Source: Anaerobaca lacustris
Lineage (GTDB): Bacteria > Planctomycetota > Phycisphaerae > Sedimentisphaerales > Anaerobacaceae
Direction: 5' to 3'
NCBI RefSeq assembly: GCF_030012215.1
Contig: NZ_JASCXX010000013.1
Span: 1 to 64,000, forward strand
Length of the DNA stretch: 64,000 nt
The position numbers and the translations under genes are program-made. A model generated the notes under the pieces. It searched no databases and was not told where the DNA came from. It saw only the letters and a list, made by a program, of their open reading frames with translations. Below, piece after piece: positions 1 to 7,607 of the stretch. The first letter of the stretch is position 1; the number at the start of each line of letters is the position of its first letter.

Positions 1-763
1 GTATCAGCAATGCGAAATGGAGCGGGACGTTTTTCTCAGTTGAGGTGAATGATCTGTATTTACCTGGACGCAGACCTTTTCCCAATGAGACCCACTCAGC
101 TGCATATACTTGGGCATCGAGATCCTGTTCCAGCCTCAGAATAACATCAAACTTGGCCTTGTTTAGCTTGCCATAGTTGTCAATCAGGTTTCTCCAAGAA
201 TTGCACAACAGCAAACCCACTATAGAGAACCCATATAGTAGCCAAATGGTTCCAGAATATAGCGCTCCTGCCTTAACCATCAAACCAGCGATGGCCAAGA
301 GACTTCCTATGGCTGTTATGAAGAATGCATTTGTCTGCTGGCGCCGCTGGATAAGGCGTTCCGATGAGTCAATCATTAACTTATAGAGTTCCAGCGTATT
401 TGTGCCGTTCGTTCCTGTGAAGCACTTGCCGAATTCCTCTCTTAGATCATAGATTGGCTTCAACTTCGAACATACTACAGCCGGGGTGTCATTGGGAGTG
501 ATGTCCACAAGTGGCAGCCTGCCCTCTGCGGCTTTGGCTATTTCCCATTTTGCGTTTTCTGACTCCTCGCAGGACGTGCGATCGTAGACTATGATCGCCT
601 CCGCCTTTGAAAGGGCTTCAATCGCTTTGTCTTTCCACGTCTTGCAGCCGGTACTATCAAGAAAAACGAGAGTGACTTTCGCGCCCAGTGTCTTACTCGC
701 CTTCTTGAGAAGCGCTTTCGCTTGGTGTCTGTCTTTGGACCTATGTACAACAAATAGTCTCAT
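1..763 (-). CDS. TIR-like domain fused to RipA-type membrane module (3' end cut by window edge)
   Basis: The frame starts at the ATG at 763-761 and stays open to base 1, giving 254 visible residues; the C-terminus lies outside the window. Residues 1-90 look like a TIR/Toll-like alpha-beta domain: a strand at the start (RLFVVHRSK), a strand IIVYDRTS near 57-64 and S-E-N-A-K-W-E-I around 68-75, so E74 is the likely catalytic glutamate. Residues 125-254 carry two hydrophobic segments (about 146-164 and 168-188) and then the pattern NYGKLNKAKFDVI...LE...EW..LGKG...KY...EKNVP, which I recognise from RipA-family octameric membrane proteins. It lies 10 bp behind the TIR gene at 774-1166 and is AT-richer than the rest of the window. 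A membrane effector of a TIR-based defence pair is the inferred role. The RipA match is from memory of the family pattern. Confidence 0.8.
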   Translation of the reverse strand, partial: MRLFVVHRSKDRHQAKALLKKASKTLGAKVTLVFLDSTGCKTWKDKAIEALSKAEAIIVYDRTSCEESENAKWEIAKAAEGRLPLVDITPNDTPAVVCSKLKPIYDLREEFGKCFTGTNGTNTLELYKLMIDSSERLIQRRQQTNAFFITAIGSLLAIAGLMVKAGALYSGTIWLLYGFSIVGLLLCNSWRNLIDNYGKLNKAKFDVILRLEQDLDAQVYAAEWVSLGKGLRPGKYRSFTSTEKNVPLHFALLI

Positions 764-773
764 CGTGTGATAG

Positions 774-1166
774 CTACCTCTTTCCAGCAATAAGGCTCTT
801 CAGGTTCTCCCAGGTCCATTTATAGAGCTTGTCTGAAGTGGATGCAGACGTGGGTTTTCTGCAAGTCTTATCGGAGTATGCAGCCAGCAAGAAATACGGT
901 TTCGGTTTTTCCTTTGCTATTCTCAGTTCAGCGGCCACACCTGTGGCTGTATGTGTTTGAGTTCCACAGAGGACAATCACCACGTCTACATTATCCATAC
1001 GCCGTTGGACCTTCTCCTTCCAATCTCCAGACAATGGCTCCTTGACGGAGTTGTCTTTGAAGTCGAAAGGGCTGTCGGGTGATTTAGCCTGACCGGCAAG
1101 CATCATCTTTGCGCCTTCATCATGATCGATGTCAAAACTAATGAACGCTCGTTCCTTCGTTGCCAT
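774..1166 (-). CDS. ThsB/MTH538-like TIR domain protein (DUF1863 type)
   Basis: This 130-residue protein is a single small TIR-like domain. It has the first strand RAFISFD (7-12), an FKD segment near 36-38, a strand VDVVIVLCGTQT (60-71) and G-V-A-A-E-L at 76-81, where E80 fits the catalytic NADase glutamate of TIR domains. The order matches the MTH538/DUF1863 TIR family, which includes Thoeris ThsB. A ribosome site AGGAGA lies just upstream of the ATG. The next gene starts 10 bp after the stop, so the two are very likely co-transcribed. No ThsA gene (SIR2-SLOG or macro-TM) is visible nearby; the partner is instead a TIR-RipA membrane protein. Lower GC than flanking genes suggests horizontal acquisition. 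A phage-sensing enzyme making an NAD-derived signal is inferred, not shown. Confidence 0.8.
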   Translation of the reverse strand: MATKERAFISFDIDHDEGAKMMLAGQAKSPDSPFDFKDNSVKEPLSGDWKEKVQRRMDNVDVVIVLCGTQTHTATGVAAELRIAKEKPKPYFLLAAYSDKTCRKPTSASTSDKLYKWTWENLKSLIAGKR

Positions 1167-1187
1167 TTCGTCTCTCCTATCAACATA

Positions 1188-1207
1188 GTCTATTCTGGTC
1201 TATTCTG
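1188..1207. repeat. Tandem 10-bp repeat upstream of the TIR operon
   Basis: GTCTATTCTG occurs twice head to tail, about 20 bp upstream of the TIR start codon. Read on the operon strand this is AGAATAGAC twice. It sits where promoter or operator elements of the operon would be expected. Confidence 0.6.
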
Positions 1208-1694
1208 GGGACAGCATACGCAAATGAGCGTCCAAAGCCGGGTGAGATCGCTGGATGTCTGGTTCTTGGGGTTGCGGCTTGGCGTTTGGATGGGGGTCTT
1301 GGGCCGGAACGGGTTTTCCGCGATCGGTTCTGTATTGTCTCTTCATGGTTACTCCCAACTATGGGTGTTATCGGCGAGATGGGCGTGAGAAACAAGGAAA
1401 AATGGCGAGATTTCGTCGTGCGGGGTGCAGCGGGCGACGAGCGACGAGATACGAGATACGGTCTTCAGGGGGGATTTCGTCGCGCGTTGTGCGTGGTGCG
1501 GGGTGTGCGGGCTGGTTCCCGCTTGACCCAACGCATCTACGCATCTACGCTCCCACGGCCCGGCGGGCTGCGAGCGCCGCCCGCGCCAGCCGGAGCAAAG
1601 CCCCCGCGATAGCCCTTCGGTCCTTTCGGCGCCTTTCGTCCCTTGGGCCGTGTCGAGGCTTCCCTTGCGGGCTGTGGCCGGGTAGAATGGAACC
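1208..1694. other. Non-coding stretch with dispersed repeats
   Basis: About 490 bp between the TIR operon and the small protein at 1695. The open frames here are short, arginine-rich and mutually overlapping, and none resembles a known family. It contains one copy of an intergenic repeat (1432-1466), a short ACGCATCT tandem near 1540 and a TAGAAT box at 1683-1688. That box is about 7 bp before the ATG at 1695, so the downstream mRNA could be nearly leaderless. Confidence 0.6.
1432..1466. repeat. Intergenic repeat copy 1 (GGGCGACGAG...GATACGGTCTTC)
   Basis: The last 22 bases (1445-1466) recur exactly at 2486-2507, and both copies are preceded by GGGCGACGAG. Internally it repeats CGAGATA. Both copies lie in intergenic DNA flanking the nucleotidyltransferase pair. 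Confidence 0.7.
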
Positions 1695-1895
1695 ATGGCG
1701 ACCGAGACCACTTCAGACAGACAGGGCCGAACAAGCCGCGTCGAACCGCTCGACGCCATCGAGGCGGCGGCCGATTACGGCATCGACGTGGCCCAATTAC
1801 GGGACAACCTGGCGCTGACCGTCGCCGAACGGCTCCGGCGTCACCAGATCGCTCTGAACACCGTCGAGAAGCTTCAGAAGGCGAAACGACGATGA
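1695..1895 (+). CDS. Small conserved partner of nucleotidyltransferase (possible antitoxin)
   Basis: A 66-residue protein with the pattern DYGID..QLRDNL..T..ERLRRHQ.AL..VEKLQKA. I recognise this as a small helical family usually encoded directly before MNT-like nucleotidyltransferases. Its stop codon overlaps the next start (ATGA at 1892-1895), so translation is probably coupled. It is basic at the C-terminus and has no enzyme motif. A TAGAAT box ends 6 bp before the ATG, so the transcript may be leaderless. An antitoxin or regulatory role is an inference from the pairing only. Confidence 0.65.
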   Translation: MATETTSDRQGRTSRVEPLDAIEAAADYGIDVAQLRDNLALTVAERLRRHQIALNTVEKLQKAKRR

Positions 1896-2389
1896 GCGAT
1901 CTGCTGAGTCTGCTGCGGCGGGTCTCGCAGGCGGGGATCGAGTTCGTCATCGTGGGCGGCTTTGCGGGGATCGTGCACGGCTGCACGTACGTGACCCAGG
2001 ACATCGACATCTGCTGTGTGTTCGCCCCCGACAGACTGCTGGCCTTGCAGGGGGCCCTCGCTGAGGTGCATCCGGTCCACCGCATGACGCCCGGGCGCAA
2101 GCCCCTGGAACTGACCGCCGAGAGCGCAGGGCTGTTCAGCAATCTCTATCTCGATACCGACCTCGGCCGCCTCGATTGCCTCAGTACCATCGAAGGGTTG
2201 GGAGACTTCGCCCAGGTCAAGGCGGCCAGCGAACCCGTCGAGGTCGAAGGCATGTGCCTGAACGTTCTGACGCTCGACGCCCTGATCCGGACGAGGCAGG
2301 CCCTCAACCGCCCCCGCGACCGCGAAGCCCTCAAACAGCTTCAGGCCCTCCGCGCTCTCAAAGAGGGAGGTGTGGAAGAATCCCCCTGA
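1892..2389 (+). CDS. MNT/AbiEii-like nucleotidyltransferase
   Basis: A 165-residue protein with the polymerase-beta-type nucleotidyltransferase signature FVIVGGFAGIVHG followed by TQDIDICC at about residues 35-40. This gives the GG...DxD metal-binding core, and a third acidic residue is likely in LGRLDCLS. The family includes AbiEii/AbiGii-like toxins and other stand-alone MNT proteins. I chose the ATG at 1892 because it overlaps the upstream stop (ATGA) and puts the catalytic motif at the usual distance from the N-terminus; the frame is open further upstream but that part is arginine-rich shadow. The pair looks like a mobile two-gene module, flanked on both sides by copies of the same intergenic repeat. 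Confidence 0.8.
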   Translation: MSDLLSLLRRVSQAGIEFVIVGGFAGIVHGCTYVTQDIDICCVFAPDRLLALQGALAEVHPVHRMTPGRKPLELTAESAGLFSNLYLDTDLGRLDCLSTIEGLGDFAQVKAASEPVEVEGMCLNVLTLDALIRTRQALNRPRDREALKQLQALRALKEGGVEESP

Positions 2390-2465
2390 CGCCCTCTCTC
2401 GTCATGCGTCGTGCGGAGGAGTGTTGAGTTTTGGGTGTTGAGTTCTGAGTGATACCGGCTCCGGT

Positions 2466-2507
2466 GGGCGACGAGATACGAGCTGCGAGATACGAGATAC
2501 GGTCTTC
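2466..2507. repeat. Intergenic repeat copy 2
   Basis: Second copy of the GGGCGACGAG...CGGTCTTC element, with 22 identical bases at 2486-2507 and the same GGGCGACGAG lead (2466-2475). This copy has an extra CGAGATACGAGCTG unit, so the number of CGAGATA units differs between the two. Confidence 0.7.
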
Positions 2508-2588
2508 CGGGGGGCTGTGTGTCGTCGGCGTATGCCTTGGGGGCGGCAAATGGAGGCGGGGGCAGCCAAATTGGGGCCGGGCACGGTC

Positions 2589-2617
2589 TTGTCACGCCCC
2601 CGTTTAGTCGGTATGAT
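2589..2617 (+). promoter_or_regulatory. Sigma70-type promoter for the flippase-like gene
   Basis: TTGTCA (2589-2594) and TATGAT (2612-2617) are separated by 17 bp. Transcription would start near 2624, about 26 bases before the TTG start at 2650. Confidence 0.6.
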
Positions 2618-2649
2618 TTGGTGGAACGCACGCTTTTTGGAGGCAACCA

Positions 2650-3696
2650 TTGCCAGAGGCACAGGACGCCAGGAGGACCCGGCACGGATCGCTGGTCGCA
2701 CGGATCGTCGTCGCGACGGTGGCGATCGTGTGGGTATTCCGAGGCCAGGACTGGGAGAAACTTCGCGAAGTGCTGGGCCGGCTGAGCTGGGCGTACTTCG
2801 CGCTGGGCCTGGCGGCGTACATCGTCGGTCAGATCGTGGTGGCGTTTCGTTGGTGGCTTCTGTTGCGGGCCCAGTCGATCCATATCGAGGTCCTGGCGGC
2901 GGTGCGGCTGTATTTCGTCGGTCTGTTCTACAACAATGTGATGCCCAGCTCGGTCGGGGGCGACCTTCTGAAGGCCTATTATGTGACCAAACACACGCAC
3001 CGGAGGCTCGAAGGGGTGCTCAGCGTGGCGATCGACCGGCTCGTCGGTCTGTCGGGCATGGTGCTGATGGCGGTCGCGGCTTACCTGCTGTTCGTGCGGG
3101 GTCGGGCCATCGAGGCGCCGGCCGAGCAGGCCGAGGGGGTGCAGCAGGGCATCGCGGCGTCCAGGGGGGCGATTTTCTTCCTTTTCGCGGTTTTGGCGGC
3201 GGCCACGGCGGCTGTGCTCGTTCATCCAGGCCTTCGCGGCCGTTTCAGACGCATCGCGGGCCGGCTGCGGGACCGCGGCGCCGAGCTGTTCGGCCGGTTC
3301 CGGACGGCGCTGGCGGTCTATTGCCGAAAGCCGGTGACGATGCTGGCGGCGTTGCTTCTGACGGTGGCCGGCCAGAGCATCGTGGTCTCGGCGTTCTGGC
3401 TGCTGGGCCGGAATCTCGGGATCGAGGCCGGACCGAGGTACTATTTCGTGATTTTCCCTGTGACGTGGGTCGTTGCGGCGATCCCGGTCAGCATCGCCGG
3501 CCTGGGCGTGCTGGAGATGGGCATCGTTACCCTGTTCGTCTCGCTGGCCGGCACGACGGGCGAGGCCGCCCTGGCGCTGGCGTTCTGTCAGCGGTTCGTG
3601 TGGGTGCTGGCCTCGCTGCCGGGGGGGATGGTGCACCTTCTGGGCGGGCATCTGCCACGGCAGTTTTTGGTTGACGGCGAAAATGGCGCAAACTAA
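2650..3696 (+). CDS. Lysylphosphatidylglycerol synthase TM region/UPF0104 flippase-like protein
   Basis: A 348-residue polytopic membrane protein starting at TTG. The N-terminal half has the family pattern: hydrophobic helix, FRWWLLLRAQ, then FVGLFYNNVMPSSVGGD (about 93-110) and DRLVGL. These are hallmarks of the TIGR00374/DUF2156-associated LPG synthase transmembrane family. About seven or eight hydrophobic segments are visible, ending in FPVTWVVAAIPVSIAGLGVLEMG. It lacks the soluble aminoacyl-transferase domain of MprF, so it is a membrane-only member; such proteins are suspected lipid or isoprenoid-linked flippases. A promoter lies at 2589-2617. The substrate cannot be read from sequence. 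Confidence 0.85.
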   Translation: MPEAQDARRTRHGSLVARIVVATVAIVWVFRGQDWEKLREVLGRLSWAYFALGLAAYIVGQIVVAFRWWLLLRAQSIHIEVLAAVRLYFVGLFYNNVMPSSVGGDLLKAYYVTKHTHRRLEGVLSVAIDRLVGLSGMVLMAVAAYLLFVRGRAIEAPAEQAEGVQQGIAASRGAIFFLFAVLAAATAAVLVHPGLRGRFRRIAGRLRDRGAELFGRFRTALAVYCRKPVTMLAALLLTVAGQSIVVSAFWLLGRNLGIEAGPRYYFVIFPVTWVVAAIPVSIAGLGVLEMGIVTLFVSLAGTTGEAALALAFCQRFVWVLASLPGGMVHLLGGHLPRQFLVDGENGAN

Positions 3697-3785
3697 GCTA
3701 TCGGCGTTGGATAGATGCGGTCTGCCCGTCGCCGGACGTCTGCGACGGGGCCGCGTTCGGCGGCGCGAAGGGCTGTTGCAGTGGA

Positions 3786-4508
3786 ATGGGCATAACCAAA
3801 CGATTCAAGAGCTACTTCCTCCGCGGGTTGGCGGTGCTGCTGCCGACGTTGCTGACGATCTGGATCCTTGTGTGGGGCTACGGCGTCATCAAGGCGAACG
3901 TGAGCATCTATATCAACCGTGGTCTGGTCTGGCTGATCCTGCAGTTTCAGGGCGAGCATGGCCTGACGCGCGAGGACCTGACGCGGATCTTCGTCGATGG
4001 CATGGCGGGCTCGGCGGTGGGGTTCTTCATCGCTCTGCTGGTGGTCTTCGTCGTGGGGGCGCTGCTGGCCAGCGTGGTGGGCCGGGCTCTGTGGCGTCTC
4101 GTGGAGGTGTTCATCATGAGCACGCCGATCCTGCGGCGGGTGTACCCGTACGTCAAGCAAGTGACGGATTTCGTGCTGACGCAGGAGGAGAAGCAGAAGA
4201 TGTTCTCGCGGGTGGTGGCCGTGGAGTATCCTCGCAAGGGCATCTGGTCGATCGGGTTCGTGACGGGATCGGGGCTGACGAAGATCACGCAAAGCGTGCA
4301 GAAGGAGTTCCTGACGGTGCTGATTCCGAATTCTCCGACGCCGATCACCGGGTATGTCATCGTGGTGCCGAAGGAGCAGACGATCGCCCTGGAGATGACG
4401 ATCGAGGAGGCGTTCCGGTTCGCCATCAGCGCCGGCGTGATCGTCCCGGACCGCCAGGAGGCGGTCGCGCTGCCGCGGGCGTATACGGAACGGCTCCCGG
4501 AGCCGTAA
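3786..4508 (+). CDS. DUF502 family membrane protein
   Basis: A 240-residue protein that starts with KRFKSYFLRGLAVLLPTLLTIWI, the characteristic DUF502 entry into the first membrane helix, and has a second helix near 80-105 (GFFIALLVVFVVGALLAS). The soluble C-terminal half contains KQVTDFVL and IPNSPTPITGYVIVVPKEQ, both typical of the family. Function is unknown across bacteria; it is usually about 200-240 residues, as here. It sits 90 bp after the flippase-like gene and 32 bp before hpf on the same strand, so it may belong to the hpf-PTS transcript. Confidence 0.9.
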   Translation: MGITKRFKSYFLRGLAVLLPTLLTIWILVWGYGVIKANVSIYINRGLVWLILQFQGEHGLTREDLTRIFVDGMAGSAVGFFIALLVVFVVGALLASVVGRALWRLVEVFIMSTPILRRVYPYVKQVTDFVLTQEEKQKMFSRVVAVEYPRKGIWSIGFVTGSGLTKITQSVQKEFLTVLIPNSPTPITGYVIVVPKEQTIALEMTIEEAFRFAISAGVIVPDRQEAVALPRAYTERLPEP

Positions 4509-4540
4509 ATGGGGATGTGTGTTGGTTAAGGAGATGCGCA

Positions 4541-4867
4541 TTGGATTTCAAAATCACGGGCAAACACATCACGATCACCGAGGCGATGAGGGCGTATGCC
4601 GAGGAGAAGACGAGCCGCCTGCCGCGGTTCTACAACACGGTCAGTCTGGTCGAGGTCGTCGTGGACGGCGATCAGACGGCGGGCAAGATCAGCGTCGAGA
4701 TCATCGCCCGGGGCGAGCACAGCAACGTGTTCGTGGCCACCGAAGCGGCCGAAGACGCCTACAAGGGCATCGATGCGGCCGTGCACAAGCTGGAGGAACA
4801 ACTGCGACGCAAGAAGACCAAGGAGCGAAACAACAAGCACACCGGGCCGTGGCCGGAGCCGGCCTGA
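4541..4867 (+). CDS. hpf: Ribosome hibernation promoting factor (HPF/RaiA family)
   Basis: A 108-residue protein starting at TTG, with AAGGAG at 4528-4533, eight bases upstream. The N-terminus DFKITGKHITITEAMRAY is the standard HPF/YfiA opening, followed by KTSRLPRFYN and the paired pattern DAYKGIDAAVHKLEEQLRRKK. It is a short-form HPF, lacking the C-terminal dimerisation domain of long HPF. It binds the 30S decoding region and stabilises inactive ribosomes in stationary phase. The PTS genes follow directly, the same neighbourhood as hpf-ptsN in proteobacterial rpoN regions, though no rpoN is present here. Confidence 0.9.
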   Translation: MDFKITGKHITITEAMRAYAEEKTSRLPRFYNTVSLVEVVVDGDQTAGKISVEIIARGEHSNVFVATEAAEDAYKGIDAAVHKLEEQLRRKKTKERNNKHTGPWPEPA

Positions 4868-4939
4868 ACGGTGTCGCCGGAGGGGCGTGGTGTGTTTCTT
4901 CGTCGGCCTCTGAAAGTTGACGGCTACAAATAGGACTGG

Positions 4940-5422
4940 ATGCGAAGAATGAAGTTTGCAGACTTTGTGTGTTTTGAGGCAACGATCCCTGCCTTGCAGG
5001 CCCAGGATCGAAATGGGGTCATCACGGAACTGGTTGCCTCGCTGGTCAAGGCGGGGAAGCTGTCGGCCAAATCGGCCGCCGAGATCGCCAAGGCGGTGAT
5101 CAAGAGGGAAGACGAGGCCAGCACGGGGATGGGCAAAGGCGTGGCCGTTCCTCACGTCAAGCATGCAGCGGCCAAGGACGTCATCGCGGTGATCGGGCAG
5201 ACCGACACGGGCATCGATTTCGCTGCCCTGGACGAGCAGCCGGTGTACTCGGTGATTCTGCTGATCAGCCCCGTGGACAACGCCGATCGGCACCTGCAGG
5301 CGATGGAGAACCTCTTCCGCCACCTGCAGAAGGAGAAGTTCCGCAAGTTCCTGCGGCAGTGCCGGGCGCCGGAGGCGTGCGAGGACTTGCTGAAGGAAGC
5401 CGATGAGAACCCTTCGTGGTGA
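4940..5422 (+). CDS. PTS IIA domain protein, PtsN-like
   Basis: A 160-residue fructose/nitrogen-type EIIA domain. The phosphorylatable histidine is H72 in KGVAVPHVKH. The rest follows the PtsN pattern: ELVASLVKAGKL near 31-41, REDEASTGMGKG before the histidine, then DFAALDEQPVYSVILLISP and HLQAMENLFRHL. It sits between hpf and HPr on the same strand with no EIIB or EIIC partner in the window, so a regulatory phosphorelay (PTS-Ntr style) is more likely than sugar uptake. A second IIA domain is encoded at 44935-45762. It belongs to the PtsN family, but no rpoN context supports a nitrogen role. Confidence 0.88.
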   Translation: MRRMKFADFVCFEATIPALQAQDRNGVITELVASLVKAGKLSAKSAAEIAKAVIKREDEASTGMGKGVAVPHVKHAAAKDVIAVIGQTDTGIDFAALDEQPVYSVILLISPVDNADRHLQAMENLFRHLQKEKFRKFLRQCRAPEACEDLLKEADENPSW

Positions 5423-5462
5423 CCCGAGGCGAGGTGACCGGGCAGACGCGAGGAGGATCGCG

Positions 5463-5783
5463 ATGTGGGCAGGAGAAGGAACGTTGGACGAGCCGGTGTG
5501 TCAGACAACCGTTCAGATCAGGAGCCAAAACGGCCTTCACTTGCGCCCCGCGATGCAGTTCGTGGATCTGGCCAATCAGTACGATTGCGAGATCACGATC
5601 GGCAACGAGAAGCGGCGCGGCGACGCCAAGAGCATCATGCACGTCATCGGCCTGGCGGCGGCCGCCGGGACCCGATTGGAGATCACCGCGAAGGGGCCGA
5701 GGGCCGAGGAGGCCGTCGAGGTCCTGCGTGCGTTCATGGAGCGGCAGACGTTTGATGAGGAACCGTCCGAGGACAAGAAGTAA
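5463..5783 (+). CDS. HPr family phosphocarrier protein
   Basis: A 106-residue HPr-type protein. The ATG at 5463 is chosen because AGGAGG (5451-5456) lies just upstream; the frame is open back to 5403 but that part overlaps the IIA gene. The phosphohistidine is about H26 in NGLHLRPAM, and the regulatory serine position is also present in DAKSIMHVIGL, as in HPr of bacteria that have HPr kinase. EI follows 20 bp downstream. It shuttles phosphate from EI to IIA-type proteins. An unusual N-terminal extension of about 14 residues precedes the domain. No HPr kinase gene is visible in the window. Confidence 0.9.
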   Translation: MWAGEGTLDEPVCQTTVQIRSQNGLHLRPAMQFVDLANQYDCEITIGNEKRRGDAKSIMHVIGLAAAAGTRLEITAKGPRAEEAVEVLRAFMERQTFDEEPSEDKK

Positions 5784-5803
5784 TCGGTCCCGCAGGCCCT
5801 GAC

Positions 5804-7543
5804 ATGGAAATCAAGAAGGGAATTGCCGTTTCGCCGGGCGTATCGATCGGTCGGTGTCTCATCCTCGATTCGGAGGACTACCGGATTCCCCGGCGGCAGA
5901 TCGAGCCGTCGCAGCGGATGATCGAAGTGCAACGCGCCCGCAACGCGTTCGGCGATGCAGTCCGGGAGCTCAGCGAGCTGGAGCGGGCGCAGGAGCGCGT
6001 CGGCGGCGGGCGCATCAAGGACATCTTCGCGGTGCACCTGCGTTTTCTGCGCGACCGGAGTCTGCGGCGTCAGATCACCGACGTGATTCAGGAGGAATCC
6101 GTCACGGCCGAGTACGCCGTCGCGTCGGTCCTTCGTCAGTTCGCCGCACGATTTACCGAGGTCCAGGACAGCTACATCAGCGAGCGCGCCGCCGACATCT
6201 ACGACATCGAACGGCGTCTGCTGCGCCACCTGCTCGGCGACAAGCGGGAGGACCTCGGCCGGCTGCGGGAAGAGGTCGTCGTCGTGGCGCGGGAGCTGAG
6301 CCCGACGCAGACGGCCGGGTTCAACAAGGCGTTCGTCAAGGGCATTGCCTCCGACGCCGGCGGCCGCACCAGCCACGCGGCCATCGTGGCCCGCTCGCTG
6401 GGCATCCCGGCCGTCGTGGCCCTGGAGGACCTGACCGAGATCGTCAGCGGCGGCGATTCCGTCATTGTCGACGGCAACCGCGGTCTGGTGATCGTCAATC
6501 CCGACGTCGAAACGCTCGAACAGTACGAGGCGTACTCGCGAGAGTTCGTCGCCCTCGAACACAAGCTCGACGCGATCCGCGAGAAGCCGGCGGTGACGCG
6601 CGACGGCGTGAAGATCACGCTGCTGGGCAACATCGAGTTTCCCGACGAGGCCGAAGGCGTGATCGAAAAGGGCGGCGAGGGGATCGGCCTGTACCGCACC
6701 GAGTTCCTCTACCTGAACCGGCCCACCGAGCCGTCGGAGGAGGAGCATTACCGCGCGTACGCGCAGACCCTGCACCTCTGCGGGGACCGGCCCGTGGTGA
6801 TTCGCACGGTGGACCTCGGCGCCGACAAGTACACGCAGAGCAAGCGCTTCGCGCCGGAGCCCAATCCGTTTCTCGGGCTGCGTTCCATCCGGTTCTGCCT
6901 TCAGAATCTCACGATGTTCAAGACGCAGTTCCGCGCGATCCTCCGCGCGTCGGTTCTCGGGCAGGTCAAGATCATGTTCCCGCTGATCACGAGCATCCAG
7001 GAGCTGATGCAGGCGAAGATGATCCTGCACGACGTGATGGAGGACCTGGATGAGGAGGGGATCGCGTACCGTCGGGACATCGAGGTGGGCATCATGGTCG
7101 AGACGCCGGCGGCGGCCCTGACGGGTTCGACGCTGGCGCGCGATTCGGACTTCTTCAGCATCGGCACCAACGATCTGACGCAGTACACGCTGGCGGTGGA
7201 CCGGGGCAACGAGCAGGTCTCGACGCTGTATTCTCCGGCCGACCCGGCGGTCCTGCGCCTGGTGCGCACGGTGATCCAAGACGCGTACAAGGCCCAGATC
7301 GACCTGTCGGTCTGCGGGGAAATGGCGTCGGAGCCGGAGTACGTGATGGTGCTGCTGGGGCTCGGGGTGCGAACCCTGTCGCTGTCGGCCCCGCTGATTC
7401 CCGAAGTCAAGCAGATCATCCGATGCGTCACGATGGAGGACTGCCACCTCCTGACGAGAAAGGTGTTGGGCATGAACTCGGAGCGGCAGATCTCGAACTA
7501 CCTTCGCAACGCCGCGAGAAAGGTTCTGCCTGAGGCGTTCTGA
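5804..7543 (+). CDS. ptsI: Phosphoenolpyruvate-protein phosphotransferase (enzyme I)
   Basis: A 579-residue protein, the normal length for EI. It starts with KGIAVSPGVSIG, carries the phosphohistidine H191 in GGRTSHAAIVARSLGIPAVV, and has the PEP-binding barrel segments GIGLYRTEFLYL, DLGADK, LGLRSIR, GIMVETPAAA and FFSIGTNDLTQY. The catalytic cysteine is in VCGEMASEP. It transfers phosphate from PEP to HPr encoded just upstream. With IIA and HPr but no permease it forms a complete soluble relay, probably regulatory. No GAF domain is fused, so this is EI-type and not PtsP. Confidence 0.95.
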   Translation: MEIKKGIAVSPGVSIGRCLILDSEDYRIPRRQIEPSQRMIEVQRARNAFGDAVRELSELERAQERVGGGRIKDIFAVHLRFLRDRSLRRQITDVIQEESVTAEYAVASVLRQFAARFTEVQDSYISERAADIYDIERRLLRHLLGDKREDLGRLREEVVVVARELSPTQTAGFNKAFVKGIASDAGGRTSHAAIVARSLGIPAVVALEDLTEIVSGGDSVIVDGNRGLVIVNPDVETLEQYEAYSREFVALEHKLDAIREKPAVTRDGVKITLLGNIEFPDEAEGVIEKGGEGIGLYRTEFLYLNRPTEPSEEEHYRAYAQTLHLCGDRPVVIRTVDLGADKYTQSKRFAPEPNPFLGLRSIRFCLQNLTMFKTQFRAILRASVLGQVKIMFPLITSIQELMQAKMILHDVMEDLDEEGIAYRRDIEVGIMVETPAAALTGSTLARDSDFFSIGTNDLTQYTLAVDRGNEQVSTLYSPADPAVLRLVRTVIQDAYKAQIDLSVCGEMASEPEYVMVLLGLGVRTLSLSAPLIPEVKQIIRCVTMEDCHLLTRKVLGMNSERQISNYLRNAARKVLPEAF

Positions 7544-7607
7544 TCCGGCGCACGGTCGCCTCGCGGATGGACGAGACAATGACGAAACGACATCGACCAG
7601 AGAACAG

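Noticed and set aside
1208-1694. Several open frames of 70-190 residues in the repeat region
   Set aside because: They overlap in all frames, lack ribosome sites and show no family pattern.
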